A DNA stretch of 64,000 bases from Nitrospira sp. (GTDB lineage: Bacteria; Nitrospirota; Nitrospiria; Nitrospirales; Nitrospiraceae). This document shows positions 43,852 to 51,084 of the stretch, in pieces. The stretch covers positions 310,001-374,000 of the forward strand of contig CP060499.1 of the NCBI GenBank assembly GCA_024760525.1, in the 5' to 3' direction. The position numbers were made by a program, and so were the translations under genes. Below the pieces are notes generated by a model, which was not told the DNA's origin, did no database searches, and was given only the letters and a program-made list of their open reading frames with translations. Position 1 is the first letter of the stretch. Every line of letters begins with the position of its first letter.

Positions 43852-44802
43852 TTATAGGCGATCAATATGTTGCGCAATCCTCGCCAAGATATCATCGAAC
43901 GGTACTTGGCCCTTGTAATACAAGGATTGTGTCGTTTGGTACTGCTTGGTGTAAAATTCCCTCGTTACAGGATTTCTCAATAAGAATGCCTCGTTCTCGC
44001 TGATCTTCCTGTTATCACCTGGCCGGAAGCGTTGTTCCTTACGGACTTCATATTCTGAGGTTCCTATGAACCTCTGTACTTCAGATCGCGCCAATAGTTG
44101 ATATATGTCGTAGTAATGGCGCATGAAGTTCGTTGGGAAGCCACCATTTTGTTGTTGCTGGCGAAATTTTGTCGACACAGCTTGCAGCTTTTCGACAAAG
44201 GTATATTCGATGCAGTAACACTTTACATCAATGGCGCGGGTGTCATGGCAGGGCACCATTGCGCTCGCATGGTCATACGCCCAAGACGAGATGGTCATAG
44301 GTTGATTGGGGGTTGTATCGTCAAAACCGACTTCCAGCAGGATTCCATCCTTCGTATCGGATAGAGGGGTGAAATGGCTGGTGTAACGCATGCGAATGCC
44401 GCCATTACGGCACTGTATTTTATCGTCGTGAGCAGTATCACGTTCGATGGACACGATGCCCGGTATCTTAAGGGTGTCCTTAACCCACTCGAAAAACCTC
44501 AGGCGCGATTCGACATGGATATCCTTGTCGTGGTTCCTCCCGCACTTTACATCCATCCCTGCTGGTGGGTTTATACGGATGTCGATGTCTTCAGAGAACC
44601 GCTCAATCACTCCGAATCCTTTTGAAAGAGAAGTCCCTCCTTTGAGTTCAAAGCTTAGATCTTGCTTCTGTATACCCCATAGGCAGTGCATGATCCAATA
44701 GTCTTTCTCGACAAGCTGAGGAACGATGTTGTGTTTCCTGGAGACGATACTGAGCAGGTCTTTGAAGTCTTTATGGTCGTGTAGGAAGGGTTCAGCGGAC
44801 AT
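43852..44802 (-). CDS. abiEii: AbiEii/AbiGii-type nucleotidyltransferase toxin
   Basis: About 316-residue toxin of the type IV toxin-antitoxin system AbiE. The nucleotidyltransferase motifs are FELKGGTSLSKGFGVIERFSEDIDIRI near residue 45: GGTxL and the catalytic DxD. Downstream are the DUF1814-type helical parts (VEKLQAVSTKFRQQQ, TNFMRHYYDIYQLLA, KQYQTTQSLYYKGQVPFDDI). Studied homologues modify the acceptor stems of tRNAs with nucleotides and block growth, acting in phage abortive infection. ATG at 44802 overlaps the antitoxin gene by 11 bp, as typical. The DNA is more AT-rich than the core, suggesting acquisition. Confidence 0.9.
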   Translation of the reverse strand: MSAEPFLHDHKDFKDLLSIVSRKHNIVPQLVEKDYWIMHCLWGIQKQDLSFELKGGTSLSKGFGVIERFSEDIDIRINPPAGMDVKCGRNHDKDIHVESRLRFFEWVKDTLKIPGIVSIERDTAHDDKIQCRNGGIRMRYTSHFTPLSDTKDGILLEVGFDDTTPNQPMTISSWAYDHASAMVPCHDTRAIDVKCYCIEYTFVEKLQAVSTKFRQQQQNGGFPTNFMRHYYDIYQLLARSEVQRFIGTSEYEVRKEQRFRPGDNRKISENEAFLLRNPVTREFYTKQYQTTQSLYYKGQVPFDDILARIAQHIDRL

Positions 44803-45379
44803 CAAGGAATTCCGAGAAGAACTTCTTTGTCGATGCACCGGCAAACTGGAGTACAGCTCGCTTGAGCCGCACAGGGTTCATACTCTGTGCTTTCTCACGG
44901 GTACGTGCGCGTAGCTCCCCTTGGTCTTCTGCAAGCTCGTTCAGGTTATTCATCATGTCCACGAGCAAAAACTCTTCGGTCACATTTTTCTTAGGAAAAT
45001 GGTGCTTCCGCCGAAAATCGTAGGTTTGGCCACCAAGTTCAAATTCTCCATGCCGTTTGTGGTTGTACACTACGCGTCGATTGTAGAGCTGAGTTGTACC
45101 GAGACCCAAGACATTGTAGGTGTTCGGAGACGTAAGGAGGAAGCGATCATCCTTGAGAAAGGTGCGGACCAAATCGTGATCACTTGCAGGTACTTCTCCG
45201 AAGACGGATTGCTTAGGACAGTAGTAGAGACTGGTTCGCAGTTTTTTCAGCGAACCTTCGTCTACCAGGAATTTTAAATGCCGGTCCAAGCTTTTCGACC
45301 ATTGGGCAAGTTCGGCTCGGCGATACGTCTTACCGGCTCGCAGGTGTTTTTTCAGCTCTCCTACAGTGGTCGTGCTCAT
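44792..45379 (-). CDS. abiEi: AbiEi-type antitoxin/autoregulator
   Basis: 195-residue antitoxin. The N-terminal part (TTVGELKKHLRAGKTYRRAELAQWSKSLDRHLKFLVDEGSLKK) forms a winged-helix DNA-binding domain, and the body contains NTYNVLGLGTTQLYNRRVVYNHKRHG. AbiEi binds its own promoter and counteracts AbiEii without direct contact (type IV). ATG at 45379 is chosen because the predicted promoter (45405-45433) lies inside the longer open frame and AAGGAGG precedes this ATG. Confidence 0.87.
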   Translation of the reverse strand: MSTTTVGELKKHLRAGKTYRRAELAQWSKSLDRHLKFLVDEGSLKKLRTSLYYCPKQSVFGEVPASDHDLVRTFLKDDRFLLTSPNTYNVLGLGTTQLYNRRVVYNHKRHGEFELGGQTYDFRRKHHFPKKNVTEEFLLVDMMNNLNELAEDQGELRARTREKAQSMNPVRLKRAVLQFAGASTKKFFSEFLDVR

Positions 45380-45404
45380 AAAGGACTTAACCTCCTTGAG
45401 CTTA

Positions 45405-45433
45405 ATAATAACTACGCCGATCAATCATGTCAA
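45405..45433 (-). promoter_or_regulatory. Strong sigma-70 promoter of the abiE operon
   Basis: Reading leftward: TTGACA, exactly 17 bp, TATTAT. The -10 ends 26 bp before the abiEi ATG, so transcription would begin right at the AAGGAGG ribosome site. This is the best consensus promoter seen in the window. AbiEi homologues repress such promoters through inverted repeats; none was clearly visible here. Confidence 0.7.
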
Positions 45434-45550
45434 ATATTTTATTAAAGATTCATGCAGTTGTTGATACAAAATACAATATAGTCATATATTTACCAAATAA
45501 CAATATGTAAAATTCTTGTCGATTGATGTAGCTTTTATGGATGGTGACGA

Positions 45551-45640
45551 AAATTGTCCAGGGGTGTTAGCTGCAGACTCCAGGGTGTTAAAGGTCATTG
45601 GAATCATTCATTCCTTAACACCCTTACTATAGGGAACGTG
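45551..45640. repeat. Hairpin repeat, copy A
   Basis: About 90 bp similar to copy B at 46604-46693. Shared landmarks are TGTCCAGG, GGTGTTAGCT, then a hairpin GGTGTTAA (45584) ... TTAACACC (45615-45622) enclosing ATCATTCATTCC. The hairpin also has a small inner palindrome GGAAT/ATTCC. It lies between the abiE promoter region and the decayed ynfA gene. No protein is encoded. Could be a REP/MITE-type element. Confidence 0.75.
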
Positions 45641-45659
45641 GGTTATATAAGCTGCGTTC

Positions 45660-45995
45660 TTACTCTTTGGCAGACCAGCCAAACACGATAACCGCCATGC
45701 CTAGTAAGTCGATTCCGGCTCCTGTCCAGTCGAAGACTGAACAGCCTCTCGTCATCCACGACTCGTAACCAGACTAGAGCCGTTGCCATATAGACACCCC
45801 ATACGCGGCATATACCCGCCTACTTGCGGCAGGATGGAGTGTGAGCAACCATGAAAATACCGCAAGGCTGAGCGCTGCCGGAACCAAGAGCCAAATTGAT
45901 CCTCCCTTCCGTTACCAGAGATATGGGAGAAAGCAGCCTACGATCTCGGCGAGAGCGGTGAGGATGAACAACCCAGTGGTTTGGAGGAGAGACAT
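45660..45995 (-). pseudogene. ynfA: Decayed YnfA-family small membrane protein
   Basis: Read leftward from the ATG at 45995, the sequence gives TGLFILTALAEIVGCFLPYLW, an excellent YnfA (UPF0060) start, then a TAA. After it, the same frame continues RKGGSIWLLVPAALSLAVF and WLLTLHPAASRRVYAAYG. A missing G then shifts the frame to MATALVWLRVVDDE, and a second shift restores DWTGAGIDLLGMAVIVFGW before the final TAA at 45660. One nonsense and two frameshift lesions in about 110 codons mean the gene is dead unless the sequence has errors. It lies downstream of fluC on the same strand. Confidence 0.88.
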
Positions 45996-46046
45996 AGGCC
46001 CTAGGCGATGACAATAGCGCGTGAGACTTGAAGAAGACAAGGGTCA

Positions 46047-46070
46047 AGGCCGGTATAAGGGGACCGGCCT
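46047..46070 (-). terminator. Hairpin between fluC and the ynfA remnant
   Basis: AGGCCGGT and ACCGGCCT form an 8-bp perfect stem around an 8-nt loop, 28 bp beyond the fluC stop. The run after it on the leftward strand (TTGACCCTTG) is only moderately T-rich, so it is a weak intrinsic terminator or an attenuator before the dead gene. Confidence 0.5.
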
Positions 46071-46097
46071 CTTCATCCACTTACACCATTCAGGCCA

Positions 46098-46493
46098 TCA
46101 ACCAACTATGGCCCGAATGATCGCGATGCCAGCGAAAACTCCGGCTATTGCGGTGACAACAGAGCCTATGACGTACAGCGTTGCGCCTACAGTTTGACCG
46201 CGCTCCAACAGCAACGCTGCTTCCAGTGAAAAAGCTGAAAACGTGGTGAACCCGCCGATAATTCCTGTCGTCAAGAACAGCCGCGTCAACTGGTCACTGT
46301 GTCCACGGAAAGCAAACCAACCCGCAAGTAATCCCATTACGAGCGACCCGCTGATATTGACGAACAGTGTACCGGCAGGAATATTGAGGCCAAACAAAGA
46401 CGCGCCAATCAGATTGGCTGCGTGCCGCAGCGTCGAACCAATGCCACCGCCAATAAATACCAGCAGAAACGCAAGTGCCTGATGACTTCCCAT
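46098..46493 (-). CDS. fluC: Fluoride channel FluC (CrcB)
   Basis: 131-residue four-helix membrane protein forming a dual-topology dimer that exports fluoride. Family motifs are LVFIGGGIGSTLRHAANL near residue 10, GTLFVNISGSLVMGLLAGWF near 42 (with the pore Asn), and GIIGGFTTFSAFSLEAALL near 77, carrying the Na+-binding GGFTTFS. ATG at 46493 has GAGGGAG upstream. A fluoride riboswitch lies directly upstream, so expression should rise when fluoride enters. The gene and the ynfA remnant form a small cassette between two copies of a hairpin repeat. Confidence 0.95.
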   Translation of the reverse strand: MGSHQALAFLLVFIGGGIGSTLRHAANLIGASLFGLNIPAGTLFVNISGSLVMGLLAGWFAFRGHSDQLTRLFLTTGIIGGFTTFSAFSLEAALLLERGQTVGATLYVIGSVVTAIAGVFAGIAIIRAIVG

Positions 46494-46524
46494 AGCAACT
46501 CCCTCATGCGCGTTCGAGCCGCAT

Positions 46525-46576
46525 CAGTAGGAGTCATCAGCCGACATTGGCGCTTATCGGGGGAACCCCATCCCCA
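46525..46576 (-). ncRNA. Fluoride riboswitch (crcB motif)
   Basis: Reading leftward the strand gives GGGGATGGGGTTCCCC, a short linker, then GGCTGATGACTCCTACTG. These match the crcB RNA motif: a first hairpin containing GAUG, followed by the conserved CUGAUGxCxCCUAC segment that forms the pseudoknot around the fluoride ion. It ends about 30 nt before the fluC start codon. Recognised by comparison with known fluoride aptamers such as that of Thermotoga. Switching mode (transcription or translation) is unclear; no U-tract follows, so control of the ribosome site is more likely. Confidence 0.88.
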
Positions 46577-46603
46577 TTTGACCAACGTTACCATATCGTG
46601 CGC

Positions 46604-46693
46604 GAAAAGTGTCCAGGGTGTTAGCTGGTGGCTCTAGGGGTGTTAAAATCCCTTGAAATCATTCATTCCCTAACACCATTATTATGGGCATTG
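46604..46693. repeat. Hairpin repeat, copy B
   Basis: Second copy of the ~90-bp element, 1.05 kb from copy A and in the same orientation. It shows TGTCCAGG, GTGTTAGCT, and the hairpin arms GGTGTTA (46639) and TAACACC (46671-46677) around ATCATTCATTCC. The arms and the CATTCATTCC core are kept while the sequence between varies. It lies upstream of the riboswitch, so the two copies bracket the fluC-ynfA cassette. Confidence 0.75.
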
Positions 46694-46786
46694 GGGTGAA
46701 CCCGTCATCCTCCTCATGAACCGTCCCCATCGCGCGGGGGAGTAGTCCAAGACGGTAGACACTCACCAGCAATACAAAGGTCCATC

Positions 46787-47182
46787 ATGCGAGTCGCGCT
46801 GGTTCTAATCATTCTCCTTCTCAGCGGATGTTCCCAGTACAGGCCAGACAAGGCCATCTCTTCCGAATCCGGACCTGATCAGGATATCGATCGAACTGAC
46901 AGTTATTGGACAGAGGAACGCAAAGCCTTGTACGAGCGGGCCCGTGAGGGGGCGCGACAGGCCCGTGAACGGTACATCGCGACCAACCGTCCGGCACTTC
47001 AGCAACAATTTCGACAGGAAAATCCCAGTCTGACCGATACGGAAATCAATGCGCTTGTCGATGATGCGCTGGAGAATGGGTTGCGCCAAGCCGTCGGACG
47101 CCGAAGATTGGATCCCGCGAGACCACCCATTGACTGTATGTCTCCTCAGTTGGGACGTCCCATTTTCACAAACTGCTATTAG
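46787..47182 (+). CDS. Small lipoprotein
   Basis: 131 residues. A very short signal (VALVLIILLLSGC) ends with lipobox LSGC at residue 15. The mature part has a charged helix (WTEERKALYERAREGARQARERYIATNRPALQQQF) and ENPSLTDTEINALVDDALENG, followed by a Cys-containing end (DCMSPQLGRPIFTNCY). Unknown function. It opens the array of small genes. Confidence 0.75.
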   Translation: MRVALVLIILLLSGCSQYRPDKAISSESGPDQDIDRTDSYWTEERKALYERAREGARQARERYIATNRPALQQQFRQENPSLTDTEINALVDDALENGLRQAVGRRRLDPARPPIDCMSPQLGRPIFTNCY

Positions 47183-47508
47183 CAGGCGCTGTGCTCGCTA
47201 AGAATGGGCTTGGCGTTTCTCTTCCGTCGCCTTCTTCACTAAATCAACCGTATCTCGGCCCACCTCCGGTCACTCACTGCGAGCGGACCTTGCTCACTTC
47301 GCCTTCGTCGACGCCTGCTGTGTGGGCGGCAGCGGCTCAAAGAGTTGTCAATCTGCTGTCTAGGCCCATGGCAACGCGAATGACGTGCTGACCAGGCCAC
47401 CGCCGGACCTCCCCCCCCTTTCGACGTACCTCGTTCGAATCTGGCTCGAATCTTCATTCCTGATACGGTTGACTCAAGCACGACGCACTTACCAAGAGGA
47501 GGACCGTG
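47183..47508. other. Intergenic region
   Basis: 326 bp without a convincing gene. The frame at 47191-47391 is Ser/Thr/Pro-rich without SD. The last 20 bp carry the GAGGAGGA ribosome site of the next gene. No repeat or RNA structure noticed. Confidence 0.35.
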
Positions 47509-47754
47509 ATGACTTGTACACGCTGTCATGGATTGATGCTGGAAGAGCACCTCATCGATATGGAAGCCGGGTATGGAGAGATGTGGAGCCACAGCTGGCG
47601 CTGCGTCAATTGTGGCCACCGGGATGACGCCGTCCTGCAGCATTCCCGTCAGCTCCACGCCCAGTCGGTCGTGGTCAGTTCCCGGGCCGTGACGGTCGAA
47701 GCGATCGTGGAACTGCCGTGGGAATCGGAGTCGGCTGAACCGCTTGCCGCTTAA
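47509..47754 (+). CDS. Small zinc-ribbon protein
   Basis: 81-residue protein with two CxxC pairs (MTCTRCHGLM at the start and WRCVNCGHRDD near residue 35), a zinc ribbon of the transcription-factor or regulator type. The C-terminal half (QSVVVSSRAVTVEAIVELPWE) lacks known motifs. ATG at 47509 sits 6 nt after AGGAGG and is preferred to the GTG at 47506. It is 48 bp upstream of a response regulator gene and may share its transcript. Confidence 0.7.
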   Translation: MTCTRCHGLMLEEHLIDMEAGYGEMWSHSWRCVNCGHRDDAVLQHSRQLHAQSVVVSSRAVTVEAIVELPWESESAEPLAA

Positions 47755-47802
47755 GGAGACCGGCGGCTCTGAGAGGTCTCCTGCACGGAAAAAGGACAAG
47801 CT

Positions 47803-48165
47803 ATGAGACCGGCCACCATCCTGATCATTGAGGATCACACGTCGGTTCGGACTCTGCTGGCACTAAATCTTGAAGATGCCGGCTATCAGGTTTGTGAGGC
47901 CGCCGATGGCCGGCAGGGACTCGAACGGTTTCGGGCGCAGCCCGTAGATTTGGTCATCACGGATCTGGAGATGCCGGAGATGAACGGCCTGGAAGTCATC
48001 TTGGAGTTGACCCGGGCGTTCTTGGACGTGAAGGTCATTGCCATGAGCGGGCACTCCGCAGATGAACTCCAGAAGGCAAAGCTCCTCGGGGCTCGGCATA
48101 CCTTTCCAAAACCTCTGGACCTCGAGGCGTTGCTATACGCAGTGCAGTATGAACTGCAGCACTAG
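47803..48165 (+). CDS. Receiver-only response regulator (CheY-like)
   Basis: 120-residue single receiver domain without output domain. Acidic pair in ILIIEDHTSVRTLL, phospho-acceptor Asp in LVITDLEMPEMNGLEVI near residue 52, Ser in VIAMSGHS near 81 and Lys in TFPKPLDLEAL near 102, so all phosphorylation residues are present. No kinase gene is nearby. It differs in sequence from the two receiver proteins at 55822 and 57462, which are close to each other. Confidence 0.92.
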   Translation: MRPATILIIEDHTSVRTLLALNLEDAGYQVCEAADGRQGLERFRAQPVDLVITDLEMPEMNGLEVILELTRAFLDVKVIAMSGHSADELQKAKLLGARHTFPKPLDLEALLYAVQYELQH

Positions 48166-48346
48166 CCACGACAGCACGGCAACGCCAACTTCTTCAGAAT
48201 GAGCGCCGACCTTAGGGGTTGTGTTTGCCGTTCGTTTGATGGATAAGGGACGATGCTGGGGTGCCAAGAACGTAAGATAGTTCACACCAAATGGCTCGGT
48301 ACAAATTTCGAACGCCATGACTGCTCAGAGCGCGAAACTCAACAGT

Positions 48347-48886
48347 ATGCGGATTCCCTTGCACAGATTGACTCAGATTCTCTTTCTATCGGCCCTGTGC
48401 GTGCTCGTCGGGTGCACCGTTGTGCCGCGAAAATATCTGAAGGAAGCGGACCCGAGTTTCAGGTTGTCATCGCTGGCGGCCGAGCCCGAGCGTTATCAAC
48501 GTCGGCTGGTCGTATGGGGGGCTGTCATCGTGAAGGAGGAAATCCGGGGTGGAAACCTTTGGTTGCACGTCAAGAATCGCCCGCTCAATGAGAATTACCG
48601 GCCACAGCTTCCTCCCAGCCCAACCGATCACGAAGGCGGGTGGTATTGGATCGTCGTAAAAAACCATCACACATTGCCCAGTTCCTACCGGCATTGGGCC
48701 GATATGACCATCGTCGGTCGTGTCATCGGGGTGGGTCCGGAAGGCCAGCCACTCTTGAAGTTGATATATGCACGCGGGTGGGGCATGTCCTCAGAACATG
48801 ATGGAGTGTGGGAACACAGTGTGGATGAGAACTACGGACCCACGACTCCGCCCGAGCTCATTCGTGAATCGGACCCATTCCCATAA
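48347..48886 (+). CDS. Slp-family outer-membrane lipoprotein
   Basis: 179 residues. A signal (RLTQILFLSALCVLVGC) ends in lipobox LVGC. The body contains SFRLSSLAAEPERYQRRLVVWGAVIVKEEIRGGNLWLHVKNRPL and WADMTIVGRVIGVGPEGQPLLKLIYARGWG, the layout of the Slp (starvation lipoprotein) family of Gram-negative bacteria, whose members are induced by stress or stationary phase. The ATG at 48347 is preferred to 48317 because it starts the signal peptide. Role in this cluster unknown. Confidence 0.8.
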   Translation: MRIPLHRLTQILFLSALCVLVGCTVVPRKYLKEADPSFRLSSLAAEPERYQRRLVVWGAVIVKEEIRGGNLWLHVKNRPLNENYRPQLPPSPTDHEGGWYWIVVKNHHTLPSSYRHWADMTIVGRVIGVGPEGQPLLKLIYARGWGMSSEHDGVWEHSVDENYGPTTPPELIRESDPFP

Positions 48887-49022
48887 CGAACGAGGCGCGC
48901 AGCCGACAGTCTCTCCTTCGAGATTCGCTTCATATCCGACCTCTGAACGTACAAGACCCACCTGAGACGGTTCTAGAGTTGAAGTAGATGTAGGCACCCG
49001 TGTAAGGTTGACGATACCAAAC

Positions 49023-49304
49023 ATGAGAATCGGGTCTGATTCGTATCGGAGCTATGGATCGCTCGCTGTTGTGGGACTTCTGTGCATGTGTGTGTTTGCG
49101 CAGATGCTTGGTGGGCCCGTTACGCTGCTGAGCGAGTTGACCATCGCCGACATGCTGATGGAATCGGAGTCCGAAGATCCATCAGTACTGCCTCCAGTGC
49201 CTGAACTGCGTCCTTCCGGTGTCCTGCGGCTCTGCGTCGTCGGATATTCAACACCAGTCTTGCCTATGTTGGCCACCTCGGTCTTCCATCCACCCCTGAC
49301 CTAA
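49023..49304 (+). CDS. Family P small exported protein, copy 1
   Basis: 93-residue protein of a local three-member family (others at 55377 and 56993). One hydrophobic helix (SLAVVGLLCMCVFAQMLGGPV) is followed by a Leu/acidic stretch (LLSELTIADMLMESESEDPS), a Pro-rich VLPPVPELRP and the C-terminus MLATSVFHPPLT. The last residues and the VPELRP motif are nearly identical in all copies. The helix can be a signal peptide or an anchor. ATG at 49023 gives the same length as copy 2. Function unknown. In this copy the next gene is a family X protein, not a response regulator. Confidence 0.75.
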   Translation: MRIGSDSYRSYGSLAVVGLLCMCVFAQMLGGPVTLLSELTIADMLMESESEDPSVLPPVPELRPSGVLRLCVVGYSTPVLPMLATSVFHPPLT

Positions 49305-49418
49305 TCTCGCTCCACCCACAGTGTGCATCGGCCACCCGGCCTCTGATCGGCGGAGGGATCAACTGAACCCGATGTCCATACCGCGAACATGTTTTATGTT
49401 CACCGGATGGAGGACACT

Positions 49419-49718
49419 ATGAGTTACAAGAAGCACATCGATCCGGAGAAACTTCAGATCATCCTCGCCAGCCTGGAAAATCGATTTTACAGGATAGTAA
49501 GTTTCGGCGGGGAGTTCTCGACGGTGTTTGTCTTTCACAACGGCAAGCAGAATTGGCAGCTGAAATTCAATCGGGATTTCTTGGATGATATTCACCCCGA
49601 TGCGAAATTACAGCTGTTTCTGGACAGCCAGGTGTTTCCAGCAATTCTGGAGAATCCAGATAGGCGAATAGAGGTCGGCTCGGACGGTGGGATCACTATC
49701 GCCAGGACACAGCACTAA
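49419..49718 (+). CDS. Family X small protein, copy 1
   Basis: 99-residue soluble protein starting at an ATG 5 nt after GGATGGAGG. Related to the protein at 52475: both share a helix near the start (LQIILASLENRFYRIV), a strand ending F-HNG-Q or Y-HDG-Q, the pattern L-x-RDF-x-x-D, then QVFPAILENP and a GSDGGITI end. No recognised family. Followed by a decayed family Y sequence, mirroring the X2-Y2 order at 52475-53190. Confidence 0.7.
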   Translation: MSYKKHIDPEKLQIILASLENRFYRIVSFGGEFSTVFVFHNGKQNWQLKFNRDFLDDIHPDAKLQLFLDSQVFPAILENPDRRIEVGSDGGITIARTQH

Positions 49719-49728
49719 GCGGCCATTC

Positions 49729-49830
49729 ATGTTCTTTTCGATACTGACGCGGCTTTTTCAGTGTGGGTGCCTCATCACTTTGACTCCCTGTCGACTGAAT
49801 GCCGGACAAGCTCATCTTATGTATGTAAGA
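49729..49830 (+). pseudogene. Decayed family Y fragment
   Basis: From the ATG at 49729, ILTRLFQCGCLITLTPCRLN aligns with the start of the gene at 50602 (LNDFYYAGCMIKLTPDRQD), also at DNA level. The similarity then breaks before the conserved W-C-Y part and the frame runs on without family residues. Read as a truncated copy of the family Y gene. It follows family X copy 1 directly, as intact Y2 follows X2. Confidence 0.6.
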
Positions 49831-49937
49831 CATCGTCCAGCTAGGGATCCTACCAGCAAGTATCCGCATTCACTCATGACAAAATGTCCTCCGTTACGGA
49901 TCCTGCTTGGTAGGGGTCCCGCTATGGAGGTGAGCCT

Positions 49938-50225
49938 ATGGCCTCTCGACTAAAATCCGTCACCCTCTGTAACTTGTGTGAAAAAGTCTATGATCCGAAC
50001 CGATCCTTGTGGGTGAAAGTGAATGATTACCGTGCATATCATGGCGAACCAGCCGACAGCTATGTTTTCACTGAAGCGATTTGCGACGCATGCCACACGC
50101 TGTACGCAACAATGATCGGAACGCGGAACAAGGCGAACCGAGTCACGGGCTCGACCGTTGATGATGGGTTCATTGCGGCGCTGGCACCTGACGGCACCGC
50201 AACAATTGACTATGGTCTCGCTTAG
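49938..50225 (+). CDS. Small two-CxxC protein
   Basis: 95-residue protein with CNLCEKVYDPNRSLWVKV near residue 11 and ICDACHTLY near 48, a four-cysteine zinc site split by a beta-rich insert. The tail (GFIAALAPDGTATIDYGLA) is uncharged. ATG at 49938 follows GGAGGTGAG. No known family. Possibly a small zinc-binding regulator or adaptor. Confidence 0.65.
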   Translation: MASRLKSVTLCNLCEKVYDPNRSLWVKVNDYRAYHGEPADSYVFTEAICDACHTLYATMIGTRNKANRVTGSTVDDGFIAALAPDGTATIDYGLA

Positions 50226-50252
50226 ACAAGTTCATCAAAATTGGGAGGTCAC

Positions 50253-50537
50253 ATGAAAAAGAGACGTACTAAAACCGTCGTGAATGCCACGAAAGAGCTT
50301 ATGCAAAAGGGAAAGAAGACTCTGCGAGGCAAGGCGGGAGCTGCGGCTCGAAAACTCAAGAAGACCGTGGGTGGTGGTGCATCCACAGCGAGCCGGCGAC
50401 TGAAGAAAGGAGTCAAGAAGATAAGATCCACGGCCGCGAGTCGTCAGGCGGGGAAGCTCGGTCGAGCCGTCGGCGGATTCCTGGGCCAGGCGATCGGCAG
50501 TGCTCAGAAACTTGTCACACAAGTCGTGAAGAAGTAG
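50253..50537 (+). CDS. Lys/Ala-rich histone H1-like small protein
   Basis: 94 residues with about one third Lys/Arg. MKKRRTKTVVNATKELMQKGKK opens the protein, AGAAARKLKKTVGGGASTASRRLKKGVKKIRS is Ala/Lys/Arg repeat-like, and the end is GRAVGGFLGQAIGSAQKLV, a hydrophobic Gly-rich helix. The basic part resembles bacterial H1-like nucleoid proteins. The C-terminal Gly/Ala helix is unusual for those and hints at membrane contact. ATG at 50253 is 4 nt after GGGAGGT. Function inferred from composition only. Confidence 0.65.
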   Translation: MKKRRTKTVVNATKELMQKGKKTLRGKAGAAARKLKKTVGGGASTASRRLKKGVKKIRSTAASRQAGKLGRAVGGFLGQAIGSAQKLVTQVVKK

Positions 50538-50601
50538 CGCCGAGAGGAGGTGAAGACGCTGTCATGGAAAAGATGATGATTGAAGATCCATCGAACCGAC
50601 A

Positions 50602-51084
50602 ATGTTCACTCCTCTGAACGACTTTTACTATGCCGGGTGCATGATCAAATTGACTCCCGATCGACAGGATGATGGGCAATGGGGATGCCGGTATTCAATT
50701 ATTGTGGAAGCCCTAAAGCCAAAATCCAATTTGAAAGAGGGGCATGTCGAAGCAGACTTTTCTAGTTCTATAGACGCAGAAATAGCGGCATTGAAAGCTG
50801 CGAAGTGCATTATTGATTCGGGTATACCGCTGTTCAATTTTAATGTCCAGACAGAGGGAACTACGGCTCAGAGACTTCAGTATCGCGACTACCACTCTGA
50901 TGGCCGCACGATCAAATTGCTGCCTGTCCAACTAGCGAATGGGAGCTGGCAGTGCGAGTATATGCTTCTTGAACCTGGCAAACTCCCAACCGGCAAGAGG
51001 CGCGGATCGGCTGATGGCACCTTCGCTACAGTCACGGAGGCCACCGCGGCTGCCTTGAAAAAGGCGAAGCGTGTCATCAGTTGA
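50602..51084 (+). CDS. Family Y protein with two repeat domains
   Basis: 160 residues composed of two homologous ~60-residue units. Unit 1 runs GCMIKLTPDRQDDGQWGCRYSI ... ADFSSSIDAEIAALKAAKCIIDSG. Unit 2 runs GRTIKLLPVQLANGSWQCEYMLL ... GTFATVTEATAAALKKAKRVIS. The shared pattern is hydrophobic-K-L-x-P-x-x-x-x-x-G-x-W-x-C-x-Y, a variable loop, F-x-[ST], and a helix ending A-K-x-x-I. A single unit is in 52795 and a broken one at 49729. No known family. The Trp and Cys are invariant, suggesting a small structural domain. Confidence 0.7.
   Translation: MFTPLNDFYYAGCMIKLTPDRQDDGQWGCRYSIIVEALKPKSNLKEGHVEADFSSSIDAEIAALKAAKCIIDSGIPLFNFNVQTEGTTAQRLQYRDYHSDGRTIKLLPVQLANGSWQCEYMLLEPGKLPTGKRRGSADGTFATVTEATAAALKKAKRVIS

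Noticed and set aside
45551..46693. Repeats A and B as integron attC sites
   Set aside because: The core sites do not fit RYYYAAC/GTTRRRY and no integrase gene is in the window.
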